From Clostridiales bacterium (GTDB lineage Bacteria; Bacillota; Clostridia; Christensenellales; Aristaeellaceae), in assembly GCA_012512355.1 (NCBI GenBank), contig JAAZEI010000093.1, forward strand, positions 1 to 20,915: DNA of 20,915 nucleotides. Direction: 5' to 3'. A program made the position numbers and the translations under genes. The notes beneath the pieces are model-generated. The model searched no databases and was not told where the DNA came from. It was given only the letters and a program-made list of their open reading frames with translations. Of this stretch, positions 8,561-15,914 are shown piece by piece (positions within the stretch are counted from its first letter, which is position 1; the number at the start of each line of letters is the position of its first letter).

Positions 8561-8649
8561 GCTTCTCACTCCTCACATTTTCCGGGTCATCAGCTTTATG
8601 ATACGATGATACCCGAAGTGCGTATATGTAAGGAAATTTCGATCTGGGC

Positions 8650-9225
8650 TTAACGCAGGTCCTCTCCCAGCCAGTATCTTTTAAGAGGCTGATAGCTCAG
8701 CCAGGCGACGATTGATGTGATGATTATTTCTGGCACCATGTAGCTGCCGTTGTATACCAAAGACCACATTGGAGAAGTAAATCCCTGATCATTTGGCCAT
8801 AAAGCCTCCCAGATGATCCAACCGGAGAAAAAATGAAACGCATAGCGCAGGAGAAGAGTCAGCATAATGCCAGCAAGCAATGCCAGCCTCTGGTCTTTGA
8901 ATCTGCCTTTGAATACGCTGGATAAACTGATGACGCTATAAGCCAAAATATAATCAAGAAGCGCAATCAACAACATTTCCAAAGCATTTCGACCGTAACC
9001 TATGTTCTTAAATCCTAGGATAAGTTGCAGCAGAGAATAAATAAAAGCAGAAAACATACCCCATCTGGTTCCGTACCGCCAAGAGATAAATACCAGCGGC
9101 AGCATTGAACAAATCGTAATGCTTCCGCCAAGAGCCCAAGGACCCTGAAAAGATAAAATACTAAGTACAGTCCCAATGGCAATGAGAATAGCGCTTTCCA
9201 CCATTCTGCGCGTTGATAAGGTCAT
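8650..9225 (-). CDS. thiT: Energy-coupled thiamine transporter, substrate-binding S component ThiT
   Basis: A 191-residue, about six-helix membrane protein that binds thiamine and works with the shared ECF energy module (EcfA, EcfA', EcfT), which is not encoded here. Family features visible are GGSITICSMLPLVFISWRYG, the L1 loop of ECF S components, plus RYAFHFFSGWIIW and SLVYNGSYMVPE. These hold the conserved His, Trp, Asn and Glu of the thiamine site in ThiT. AAGGAGG (9233-9239) is seven bases before ATG 9225. The TPP riboswitch directly upstream independently supports thiamine as substrate. Confidence 0.96.
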   Translation of the reverse strand: MTLSTRRMVESAILIAIGTVLSILSFQGPWALGGSITICSMLPLVFISWRYGTRWGMFSAFIYSLLQLILGFKNIGYGRNALEMLLIALLDYILAYSVISLSSVFKGRFKDQRLALLAGIMLTLLLRYAFHFFSGWIIWEALWPNDQGFTSPMWSLVYNGSYMVPEIIITSIVAWLSYQPLKRYWLGEDLR

Positions 9226-9254
9226 TGTTTTTCCTCCTTGCTTGCGAGTAAATC

Positions 9255-9283
9255 AAAAAACCACCCTGCCGGAAGCAAAGCGG
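9255..9283 (-). terminator. Riboswitch expression-platform terminator upstream of thiT
   Basis: On the minus strand CCGCTTTGC and GCAGGGTGG (9261-9283) form a 9-bp stem, three pairs being G-U, with loop TTCCG and a T6 run at 9255-9260. It lies between the TPP aptamer and the thiT start. The 3' end of the aptamer (GGAAAATT) can instead pair with AATTTCTTCC, which includes the first two bases of the terminator stem, giving a plausible antiterminator. Repression by transcription termination at high TPP is inferred. Confidence 0.8.
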
Positions 9284-9297
9284 AAGAAATTAAACTA

Positions 9298-9388
9298 ATT
9301 TTCCTACGCCGGCATTATCCGGATCAGGTATAAGGGTTCCGGGAAATTCCCGATCTCAGCCAGCTAAAGCCAGCGCCCCTGCTGCAGA
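9298..9388 (-). promoter_or_regulatory. TPP riboswitch (THI element)
   Basis: Read on the minus strand, all the conserved blocks of the thiamine pyrophosphate aptamer appear in order: AGGGGCGC, GCTGAGA, a variable P3 hairpin (CGGGAA with TTTCCCG), ACCCTTATACCTGATCCGG, and ATAATGCCGGCGTAGGAA. It lies between the thiT promoter and the terminator hairpin. The natural ligand of this class is TPP, made from imported thiamine, so it closes a feedback loop on thiT. Confidence 0.97.
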
Positions 9389-9406
9389 ATATCATACAGC
9401 ATATAC

Positions 9407-9436
9407 ATCATAATTGATGATGTGAACCAAAGTCAA
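9407..9436 (-). promoter_or_regulatory. Promoter of the TPP riboswitch-thiT transcript
   Basis: TTGACT (9431-9436) and TATGAT (9407-9412) on the minus strand are 18 bases apart. A transcript starting near 9400 would begin about 12 bases before the aptamer. Confidence 0.7.
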
Positions 9437-9457
9437 GTAGCGTCGTCAATTTGATTG

Positions 9458-9466
9458 TGGTATCAT
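9458..9466 (+). promoter_or_regulatory. Candidate extended -10 promoter of the five-gene operon
   Basis: TGG directly precedes TATCAT (9461-9466), an extended -10, about 50 bases before the first gene. No good -35 box lies 17 bases upstream. It is back to back with the thiT promoter. Confidence 0.4.
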
Positions 9467-9515
9467 ATTCCTGTCGCATCAACGCAAAAACGCTTACACC
9501 ACAAGGGAGGACAAA

Positions 9516-10166
9516 ATGCCCTGGTTTCAAAAAAAGAGCAGGCCATCCGTACCTAACGACATGACGGTGATGGAACTGCTGCACGAAGCCAAGATCTCAA
9601 AAGATCCTGTCTATGCGTATGCTTGTCTGGAACGAGCGGAAATTATGGCGCCTGAGAATTTAGAGGTGCAGCTCGCTCTGCTGCTCTTGGGGCGCCTTCA
9701 CGAAAGAGAAAGAAAACCTGCGGAATATTCATTAATCAAAAGCTATTTGCTCAATGGGTTTGAACACCCGGAAAAATATACAGAAGCGGAGCTCCGACTT
9801 CAATCCCACGAACTCTTTAATGATAAACGTCTGCAGTATTGTCTGAGTTTAGCTGATGACAAGCAGGCCTTTCTGGAAAAGTACTTGAATGAGCTTTCTC
9901 AAGAATATATGCACATTTTTATTCAGGGAGATTCAAGCCATGCTCCTCGGGTTTTTGGTTTTTCCATCAAATCTCAGCTGCAGAGTTATTTCGCCATTCC
10001 TGCAGCCGATATCATCCGCAATGCACTTAGTTCTCCTTTTTTAAATGAACAGCAGCAGCGATTGGTTGCTAGAAGTTTTTATAAAGCTTTCCAAAGCCAG
10101 ATGAACAGCAATACCCAGGATTTGGATAAATTGTTAGGTGCCGAAATTTGCAGAGCTCTGGCATGA
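9516..10166 (+). CDS. Uncharacterised helical protein, possibly TPR-like
   Basis: A 216-residue soluble protein, not recognised. GGGAGG (9505-9510) lies five bases before the ATG. The N-terminus is MPWFQKK; no signal peptide or membrane segment is visible. Residues ~17-65 (ELLHEAKISKDPVYAYACLE, RAEIMAPENLEVQLALLLLG) have the helix pair spacing and A/Y/L pattern of a tetratricopeptide-like repeat. The rest is predicted mostly helical and charged, with no catalytic motif I can see. It is the first gene of the operon and overlaps the next start by four bases (ATGA at 10163-10166), so the two proteins are probably made together. A scaffold or adaptor role would fit a TPR-like fold, but this is a guess. 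Confidence 0.8.
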   Translation: MPWFQKKSRPSVPNDMTVMELLHEAKISKDPVYAYACLERAEIMAPENLEVQLALLLLGRLHERERKPAEYSLIKSYLLNGFEHPEKYTEAELRLQSHELFNDKRLQYCLSLADDKQAFLEKYLNELSQEYMHIFIQGDSSHAPRVFGFSIKSQLQSYFAIPAADIIRNALSSPFLNEQQQRLVARSFYKAFQSQMNSNTQDLDKLLGAEICRALA

Positions 10167-10687
10167 TGAAAAAGTTGGCCTCTTTTTTAATGGCGCTCAT
10201 TTTAATGACAGCTTTTTATCTTTATGCGCTTTTACGCGAAGATGAGGGCACAAAAGGAACTGACAGATGGGTTGTTGCTTCTGAAGAGTCGATTTTCAAA
10301 GCACAAGGATCCACTATCAGCAATCAAGCTGCAGCTTTGTCAGCTGCCATGGGCGTATCCCTGCCGCTTCCAAACGAAATAATCAGCGGCGAGGTGACAG
10401 ATGGAAAATATCACGGATACTATGTTAGAGAGTTACATGTCAAGGATGAGCAAAGGATAGTACGCGGTGTGCGTCCTGTATCCGCTGCACCGATGCTCAG
10501 AGACAAAGAGCTGGCTTTTTCTCAAAGTGATAAAACCTTGATGAGTTATCCTCTTTTATTTGCGCAGCAGAATGAAAGAACTTATTATTATTTCTCCACC
10601 GATTCGGCCGCATTTGTTATTGAAGCACCTGCCGGCATGTCTCAAAGCGATGCTTTGGAAGGCATTACCATGACTGAACCGAAATAG
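10163..10687 (+). CDS. Uncharacterised membrane-anchored protein
   Basis: A 174-residue protein, not recognised. It starts MMKKLASFLMALILMTAFYL, a single hydrophobic segment after a short basic N-terminus and without a clear cleavage site, so it is probably a signal anchor with the remainder outside the membrane. The outer part is rich in Ser, Ala and polar residues (EVTDGKYHGYYVRELHVKDE, TYYYFSTDSAAFVIEAPAG), suggesting a beta-rich domain, with no cysteines. ATG 10163 overlaps the preceding stop; ATG 10166 is an equal alternative. An in-frame TTG further up is rejected because it has no ribosome binding site. It ends in TAG, the only complete gene in the window to do so. Confidence 0.78.
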   Translation: MMKKLASFLMALILMTAFYLYALLREDEGTKGTDRWVVASEESIFKAQGSTISNQAAALSAAMGVSLPLPNEIISGEVTDGKYHGYYVRELHVKDEQRIVRGVRPVSAAPMLRDKELAFSQSDKTLMSYPLLFAQQNERTYYYFSTDSAAFVIEAPAGMSQSDALEGITMTEPK

Positions 10688-10707
10688 ATTAAAAACCAAG
10701 GAGTTAT

Positions 10708-12507
10708 ATGATGCAAAATAAATTCCAAAACAGCGTGGCTTACAATGTACGCCGTTTTTTGCCTTATTACAAAAAGCATACAAAGGTGCTTGTTTTTGAT
10801 TTGATATGCGCCATGCTCACCACACTGTGCGAGCTGATCTTCCCTCTGATTGTTTCCATGGTAACTGATCAGGCTGTAAAGAATCCAAGCGCTATTACCT
10901 GGGCTTTTATTCTGCGTCCTGCTCTTTTTTACCTTGCTCTGCGTCTTGTGGATGCCGGGGCTTTTTACTATATGCAGTCAATGGGCCATATCATGGGAGC
11001 CAAGATAGAAACGGACATGCGCAGTGACTTGTTTTCGCATCTCCAGCAGCTGAGCTTCTCTTTTTATAACAACACCAAAATAGGCCAGATCATGAGCCGA
11101 ATGACAAGTGATTTATTTGACATCACTGAGTTCTCTCATCATTGCCCGGAAGAATTTGTGATTGCCTTTTTCAAAATCGGCGTGACATTTATTATTCTGA
11201 TGACGGTCAATGTGCCCCTGACATTGTTGATATTCTTGATGCTGCCTGCTTTGCTGCTTACCACGTATTTTTTCAGCGGCAGACTTAGGAAAGTCTTTAG
11301 CGATTGCCGCTGGCAGCTTGGTGAAATCAACGCACAGACAGAAGACAGCCTGCTTGGGATGCGAGTGGTGCAGAGTTTTGCCAACGAAGAAATCGAAAAT
11401 CAAAAATTCAGCAGGAGCAACCAGACTTTTTTAGCGCTCAAGAAAAAACAATACAGAGTGATGGCTGCTTTTCACATCACCACCCGACTGATGGATGGCA
11501 TCATGAATATCACCGTAGTTGTCGCAGGCTCGCTGTTTATGGCCAAGGGACGCATCACCGCGGGACAGTTTTTAAGCTATCTGCTTTATGTCAACATGCT
11601 CCTGGCAGCAGTCCGGCGTTTGGTTGAATTTACTGAACAATTTCAAAAAGGCATGACCGGCATAGAACGCTTTGTAGAAATTATGGATGCACCGCTTGAA
11701 ATCAAAGACAGCCCGGGTGCAAAACCTTTAAAAGATGTCAAAGGCGAGATACGTTTTGAAGATGTCAGTTTTCATTATGCCGATGCTGTGGATGAAGAGG
11801 TGCTCTCAAATACCAATCTTGTTGTACCCGCAGGACAAAACATTGCCTTGGTTGGTCCCAGCGGTTCAGGAAAGACAACCATGTGCAATCTTATCCCGAG
11901 ATTTTATGATGTGAACAAAGGGCGTATCCTTGTTGATGGGCAGGATATCAAAACTCTGCAGCTTAAAAGCCTGCGTGATAATATCGGCATGGTCCAGCAG
12001 GATGTTTACTTGTTTTCAGGAACCGTGCTTGACAATATTGTTTATGGAAAGCCAGGTGCTGATCTGGAGGCTGTAATGGATGCTGCCAAGCTGGCTGGTG
12101 CGCATGACTTTATCATGGCTTTGCCGGATGCATACGATACCCATGTTGGTGAGCGGGGTGTGAAACTGTCAGGCGGCCAAAAACAGCGGATCTCAATCGC
12201 CAGGGTTTTTTTGAAGGATCCTCCTATCCTGCTTTTGGATGAAGCGACAAGCGCTCTTGATAATGAATCTGAACGCATTGTGCAGAAATCTTTAGAAAGA
12301 CTCGCAAAAGGCCGTACAACACTCACCATTGCCCACCGCCTGACAACCATCCGCAACGCGGATGTGATTTGGGTATTGACTGAAAACGGCTTGGAAGAAA
12401 GTGGAACACATCAGGAGCTTATGGCAATGCACGGTGTCTACAGTAAATTTTACCGCATGTATTCAGCAGGAAAATCCCAAACAAAAGAGCAGGAGGTACT
12501 TGTTTAA
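10708..12507 (+). CDS. ABC transporter half-transporter (fused permease and ATPase, exporter type)
   Basis: A 599-residue protein with an N-terminal six-helix ABC exporter membrane domain (about residues 20-310; coupling-helix region DLFDITEFSHHCPEE) and a C-terminal ATPase. Visible ATPase motifs are Walker A VGPSGSGKTT (~381-390), Q-loop MVQQDVYLF, signature LSGGQKQRISIAR (~486), Walker B ILLLDEATSALD (~508-515) and the H-loop TIAHRL. All residues needed for ATP hydrolysis are present, so it should be active as a homodimer. No C39 peptidase domain is fused. AAGGAG at 10698-10703 is four bases before ATG 10708 and seven before ATG 10711, so either start works. The substrate is unknown; MsbA/LmrA-like multidrug or lipid exporters have this architecture. 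It overlaps the next gene by one base (TAATG). Confidence 0.95.
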   Translation: MMQNKFQNSVAYNVRRFLPYYKKHTKVLVFDLICAMLTTLCELIFPLIVSMVTDQAVKNPSAITWAFILRPALFYLALRLVDAGAFYYMQSMGHIMGAKIETDMRSDLFSHLQQLSFSFYNNTKIGQIMSRMTSDLFDITEFSHHCPEEFVIAFFKIGVTFIILMTVNVPLTLLIFLMLPALLLTTYFFSGRLRKVFSDCRWQLGEINAQTEDSLLGMRVVQSFANEEIENQKFSRSNQTFLALKKKQYRVMAAFHITTRLMDGIMNITVVVAGSLFMAKGRITAGQFLSYLLYVNMLLAAVRRLVEFTEQFQKGMTGIERFVEIMDAPLEIKDSPGAKPLKDVKGEIRFEDVSFHYADAVDEEVLSNTNLVVPAGQNIALVGPSGSGKTTMCNLIPRFYDVNKGRILVDGQDIKTLQLKSLRDNIGMVQQDVYLFSGTVLDNIVYGKPGADLEAVMDAAKLAGAHDFIMALPDAYDTHVGERGVKLSGGQKQRISIARVFLKDPPILLLDEATSALDNESERIVQKSLERLAKGRTTLTIAHRLTTIRNADVIWVLTENGLEESGTHQELMAMHGVYSKFYRMYSAGKSQTKEQEVLV

Positions 12508-14114
12508 TGGATCTATGTTTTTTAGGTGCCGCTAGGGAAGTCACAGGCAGCCGTTATCTGCTGAGCACAAAAGAAAAAAACATCCTCATTGATTGCGGTA
12601 TGGAGCAAGGGCACGATACCTATGAAAATCAGGAGCTGCCGGTGATGGCAAGCGAAATTGAATGCCTTGTATTGACCCATGCACACATCGATCACAGCGG
12701 CATGGTGCCGCGTCTGTTCAAAGAAGGCTTTCGGGGCCCTGTTTATGCCACCAAGGCAACCACCGCCCTTTGCGGCATCATGCTAAAAGATTCTGCCCAT
12801 ATTCAGGAATATGAAGCGGAATGGCGTAATAGAAAAGCAAAACGCGCGGGAAGTGAACCTTATGTGCCTATATATACCATGGAAGATGCTGAAGGTGTCC
12901 TTAAACAATTTAAATCAATCCCTTACAATGAGTCTTTTCAGATTCTGGAGAATGTCAGTCTTGTTTTAACCGATGCCGGGCATCTACTGGGTTCTGCCAG
13001 CGCCACCCTCCAGATTCAGGAAAAAGGAGAAACGCGCCGCATCGTATTTTCAGGAGACATCGGCAACCTTCATCAGCCTATCATCAAAGATCCACACTAC
13101 CTCAAAGAAGCTGATTATGTTGTAATGGAATCAACTTACGGTGACCGGCTGCACGGAAAGCGGCCTGATTACATTGCCGATCTATGCGATGTCCTCCAAA
13201 CAACATTTGACCGGGGCGGCAAAGTGGTCATCCCCTCCTTTGCAATTGGCCGCTCACAGGAGATGCTTTACTTTCTAAGGGAGATAAAACAAAAGAAGCT
13301 CATCAAAGGCCATGAAGGGTGGCCCGTATTTATGGACAGCCCTCTGGCAATCAAAGCAACAAGCATATTCAATCAATGTGATGATACCAACTTTGACAAA
13401 GAAATGCGTGATTTGATTGACCGAGGTATTAATCCACTGCATTTTGACGATTTACAGCTGTGCGTGACGCCCGATGAATCCAAAGCGATTAACTTTCATG
13501 AGGGTCCGGGCGTTATCATTTCCGCCTCCGGTATGGCTGAAGCAGGCCGCATTCGTCACCACCTCAAACATAATCTCTGGAAACCGGAAGCTACCATCCT
13601 CTTTGTAGGTTACCAGAGTGTGGGCACCCTGGGTCGGCTGATACTTGAAGGGCTCAAGGAAGTCAGACTGTTTGACGATACTATCCATGTCCAAGCAACC
13701 ATTCGGAGTTTACAGGCCATCAGCGGCCATGCCGATGCTGATGGCCTGTTTACCTGGGCCCAGAGCTTTGACCCCAAACCTCTTGGATATTTCATCTGTC
13801 ACGGAGAAGAAAGCGTCGCCCTCACTTTTGCAAAAAGATTGGAGGATTCGGGGCTTGAAACGAATGTTCCCTACAATGGGGATGTGTGGGATTTGGTCAC
13901 AGGGTTGCAAACCAATGAAGGAAACCCTGCACTTGTGAGAGCTAAGAAAAGAAATCCAAGCCCGCAGACAAAAGCTCCCAGCATGACCGACAGAAAGCTT
14001 CAGTCTGCCTCCGACCGAATGACCGGACTTCTTGAAAAGGCTCGCTCTTACAGCAACAATCTAAAATCAGATCTTGCGGAACAATTGGAAAAAGTCTTAA
14101 CAAAGTGGGAGTAA
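12507..14114 (+). CDS. Metallo-beta-lactamase / beta-CASP / RMMBL ribonuclease-like protein
   Basis: A 535-residue beta-CASP nuclease of the YsgA/CPSF-73-like type. The metal-binding motif HAHIDHSG lies at ~58-65, DAGHLLGSAS supplies the third motif, and FSGDIGN the fourth. The beta-CASP part includes ESTYGDRLH and VVIPSFAIGRSQEM, and VIISASGMAEAGRIRHHL follows. The C-terminal RMMBL motif reads AISGHADADGLFTW. All metal ligands appear present, so endo- or exoribonuclease activity is expected, as for the family. A ~75-residue polar tail after the RMMBL (rich in Lys, Ser, Thr, then helical) is extra. GGAGG lies about ten bases before the ATG, inside the ABC gene, whose stop overlaps this start. 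Its place in this operon is not explained by a known pathway. Confidence 0.93.
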   Translation: MDLCFLGAAREVTGSRYLLSTKEKNILIDCGMEQGHDTYENQELPVMASEIECLVLTHAHIDHSGMVPRLFKEGFRGPVYATKATTALCGIMLKDSAHIQEYEAEWRNRKAKRAGSEPYVPIYTMEDAEGVLKQFKSIPYNESFQILENVSLVLTDAGHLLGSASATLQIQEKGETRRIVFSGDIGNLHQPIIKDPHYLKEADYVVMESTYGDRLHGKRPDYIADLCDVLQTTFDRGGKVVIPSFAIGRSQEMLYFLREIKQKKLIKGHEGWPVFMDSPLAIKATSIFNQCDDTNFDKEMRDLIDRGINPLHFDDLQLCVTPDESKAINFHEGPGVIISASGMAEAGRIRHHLKHNLWKPEATILFVGYQSVGTLGRLILEGLKEVRLFDDTIHVQATIRSLQAISGHADADGLFTWAQSFDPKPLGYFICHGEESVALTFAKRLEDSGLETNVPYNGDVWDLVTGLQTNEGNPALVRAKKRNPSPQTKAPSMTDRKLQSASDRMTGLLEKARSYSNNLKSDLAEQLEKVLTKWE

Positions 14115-14119
14115 AAAAA

Positions 14120-15484
14120 ATGATCAATTTTCAATCCCTCAACGCACCTCTGCCTCAGGATATCGCCGGTTACATCGCCTGCGGACAGTGGGACATTGCT
14201 CATGAAATGATTCAGGCAAGGATAAAACTGCAGCTTCCGGCAATGCTTCAAGATAGGTTGCTTGCAGCCGATTTTTTTATTCAGTCTCTTTCACGCAGTT
14301 ACAGCGTGACTGAAGATGACTTGCTAAACGAAATCAGGAGTTTGATAGAAAACTTTAGCAATGATGATTTATCCAGCCTGCGAAACCTTGGCTGGTTAGA
14401 TTCCATTCTCATCAATGGTTGCCGCATGTACTTCCAAGATACAATCGCCAGCCTGCTTAAAGCAAACCCAGAGTTTGCAGCACGTGCGGGCAAACCTCTC
14501 CACTCCCCTCGGCCCCTGCTGGACGAGGCAATTGCCTATCTGAAGAATCACGGGGAACTGATAATGCGCATGGAGCTGACAAGCAGTCTTCGCATCAAAG
14601 ATGAGCATTTCATCCCCGGTGAGAAGTATGCCATCCACCTGCCACTGCCCAGTCCGTCGGCTCAGCAAAGAGAAGTTCAAATCATGGATATAAACCCCAA
14701 ACCTCGTCAGATTGCCCGTGAGAGTGCGCCACAGCGCACAGCTTATTTTGAAGAAAAGCTGCTGGAAAATAAGCCTTTCATAGCCAGAAGCAGCTACCTT
14801 CAGAAACTTGTTTACTGCGATCCAATTAATGACACGAATCCTAAAATAATCTATCCCGATGCAAAACCGCCCATACGCGCTGACTTGGAGCCTCAGGCAC
14901 CTCATATTATGTTTACTCCCTATCTCACAGCGCTTGCAAAAGAACTCATAGGCGATGAAATTGTCCCTGTTCGCCAGGCGAAGCGCATTTACAACTTTAT
15001 TACAGGCTCAGTTTTATATAGTTACGTCAGACCATATCAGCTCATCGAGAATGGGGCAGAATATGCAGCTGTCAACTTACGGGGTGATTGCGGCCTTCAG
15101 GCTTTGCTGTTTATCACACTTTGCCGCATCTGCGGCATCCCTGCACGTTGGCAAAGCGGTCTATACGCAGTGCCCGGTGACGAAGGCAGTCACGATTGGG
15201 CATGGTTCTATACTGAAGTTTGGGGTTGGCTGCCCGCCGATTGCAGTTTTGGAGGAGCGGGAAGACGCAGTGGCAGTCCCCAACGTCGGGAATTTTACTT
15301 CGGCAATCTGGATCCCTATCGAGCAGTATTTAATCATCAATACATGGGAGAGTTTGAACAGAACAGACATTGGCCGCGTAACGACCCTTACGACAACCAA
15401 ACAGGGGAAGCAGAAACGCTGGAAACCAACTTAAATTATGGCCAGTACCGCACCAATCACGACGTTAAAGCAGAGTGGCTCTAA
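14120..15484 (+). CDS. Transglutaminase-like cysteine protease-fold protein
   Basis: A 454-residue protein. The C-terminal half has a transglutaminase core (about residues 275-400) with the full catalytic triad in order: Cys in NLRGDCGLQALLFITLCRI (~323), His in GSHDWAWFYTEVWGW (~357) and Asp in LPADCSFGG (~373). The preceding YNFITGSVLYSYV is the family's usual lead-in. The first ~260 residues are unassigned. They start helical (DIAHEMIQARIKLQLPAMLQ) and include a beta segment MRMELTSSLRI that resembles the N-terminal strand domain in some bacterial transglutaminase-like proteins. No signal peptide is visible, so it is likely cytosolic. Start ATG 14120 is supported by GGGAG (14107-14111), eight bases before; an upstream in-frame GTG overlaps that site. 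Last gene of the operon, five bases after the RNase stop. The activity could be proteolytic or transferase. Confidence 0.88.
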   Translation: MINFQSLNAPLPQDIAGYIACGQWDIAHEMIQARIKLQLPAMLQDRLLAADFFIQSLSRSYSVTEDDLLNEIRSLIENFSNDDLSSLRNLGWLDSILINGCRMYFQDTIASLLKANPEFAARAGKPLHSPRPLLDEAIAYLKNHGELIMRMELTSSLRIKDEHFIPGEKYAIHLPLPSPSAQQREVQIMDINPKPRQIARESAPQRTAYFEEKLLENKPFIARSSYLQKLVYCDPINDTNPKIIYPDAKPPIRADLEPQAPHIMFTPYLTALAKELIGDEIVPVRQAKRIYNFITGSVLYSYVRPYQLIENGAEYAAVNLRGDCGLQALLFITLCRICGIPARWQSGLYAVPGDEGSHDWAWFYTEVWGWLPADCSFGGAGRRSGSPQRREFYFGNLDPYRAVFNHQYMGEFEQNRHWPRNDPYDNQTGEAETLETNLNYGQYRTNHDVKAEWL

Positions 15485-15495
15485 ATCTTCAATTT

Positions 15496-15536
15496 AAAAA
15501 ACGCCCTGATGCAAGTTCGTACAGCACAGGGCGTTT
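15496..15536 (-). terminator. Terminator of the phosphoesterase-ppk-cysS-comEA operon, perhaps bidirectional
   Basis: A 10-bp stem (AAACGCCCTG at 15499-15508 with CAGGGCGTTT at 15527-15536) encloses an 18-base loop that can add a short TGC/GCA stem. On the minus strand it runs into T6 (15496-15501), a good intrinsic terminator. On the plus strand the stem follows the transglutaminase stop by 14 bases but has only TTTAAT after it, so termination there is weaker. Confidence 0.85.
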
Positions 15537-15549
15537 AATAATATGTGGA

Positions 15550-15903
15550 TTACTCATCTTCCAGATAAATAAGATGTTTTATTTTTTCTAAGGTTTTGTC
15601 CCCGATGCCGGGGACTGCCTTTAAATCTTCCACTAGAAAAAAAGGCGAATTTTCTCTTGCAATGAGAATGGCTTGTGCTGTAACAGGTCCGATGCCGGGG
15701 AGTTGCATGAGCTCCTGCAAGTCCGCCGTATTGATATTAATGTCACCTTGCGGCTGCCTTATCGTTTGGATAGCACTGTGATTCTGTGTAAAATGCAATG
15801 TTTGCGCTTTGGGTCTGGAAAATATGCCGGATGCCAGCACCAGACAAAGCACTGTTATCCCCACACAAGCTGAGGTTAAGCCATACAGCAGCGTCTTTTT
15901 CAT
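15550..15903 (-). CDS. Short ComEA-like helix-hairpin-helix protein
   Basis: A 117-residue protein with an N-terminal membrane anchor (residues ~3-28, MKKTLLYGLTSACVGITVLC). After a ~25-residue linker comes a pair of helix-hairpin-helix motifs: INTADLQELMQLPGIGPVTA at ~55-75 and AVPGIGDKTLEKIKHLI at ~95-112. This is the DNA-binding region of ComEA, the surface DNA receptor of natural competence. The SLBB-type domain present in longer ComEA proteins is missing, and comEC/comEB are not in the window. Start ATG 15903 is 11 bases after the cysS stop and has no strong ribosome binding site, so translation probably depends on coupling. An alternative reading is a generic HhH DNA-binding membrane protein without a competence role. 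Confidence 0.85.
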   Translation of the reverse strand: MKKTLLYGLTSACVGITVLCLVLASGIFSRPKAQTLHFTQNHSAIQTIRQPQGDININTADLQELMQLPGIGPVTAQAILIARENSPFFLVEDLKAVPGIGDKTLEKIKHLIYLEDE

Positions 15904-15914
15904 CAATCAAACAA

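Noticed and set aside
8561..8569. GTG 8569 as start of the dehydrogenase
   Set aside because: It overlaps the GAGGAG ribosome binding site that serves ATG 8560.
9391..9396. A second TATGAT as the thiT -10 box
   Set aside because: It has no -35 at suitable spacing and would put the start site inside the aptamer; the box at 9407-9412 fits better.
13452..13938. ORFs on both strands inside the RNase gene
   Set aside because: They are shadows of a strongly conserved beta-CASP coding frame.
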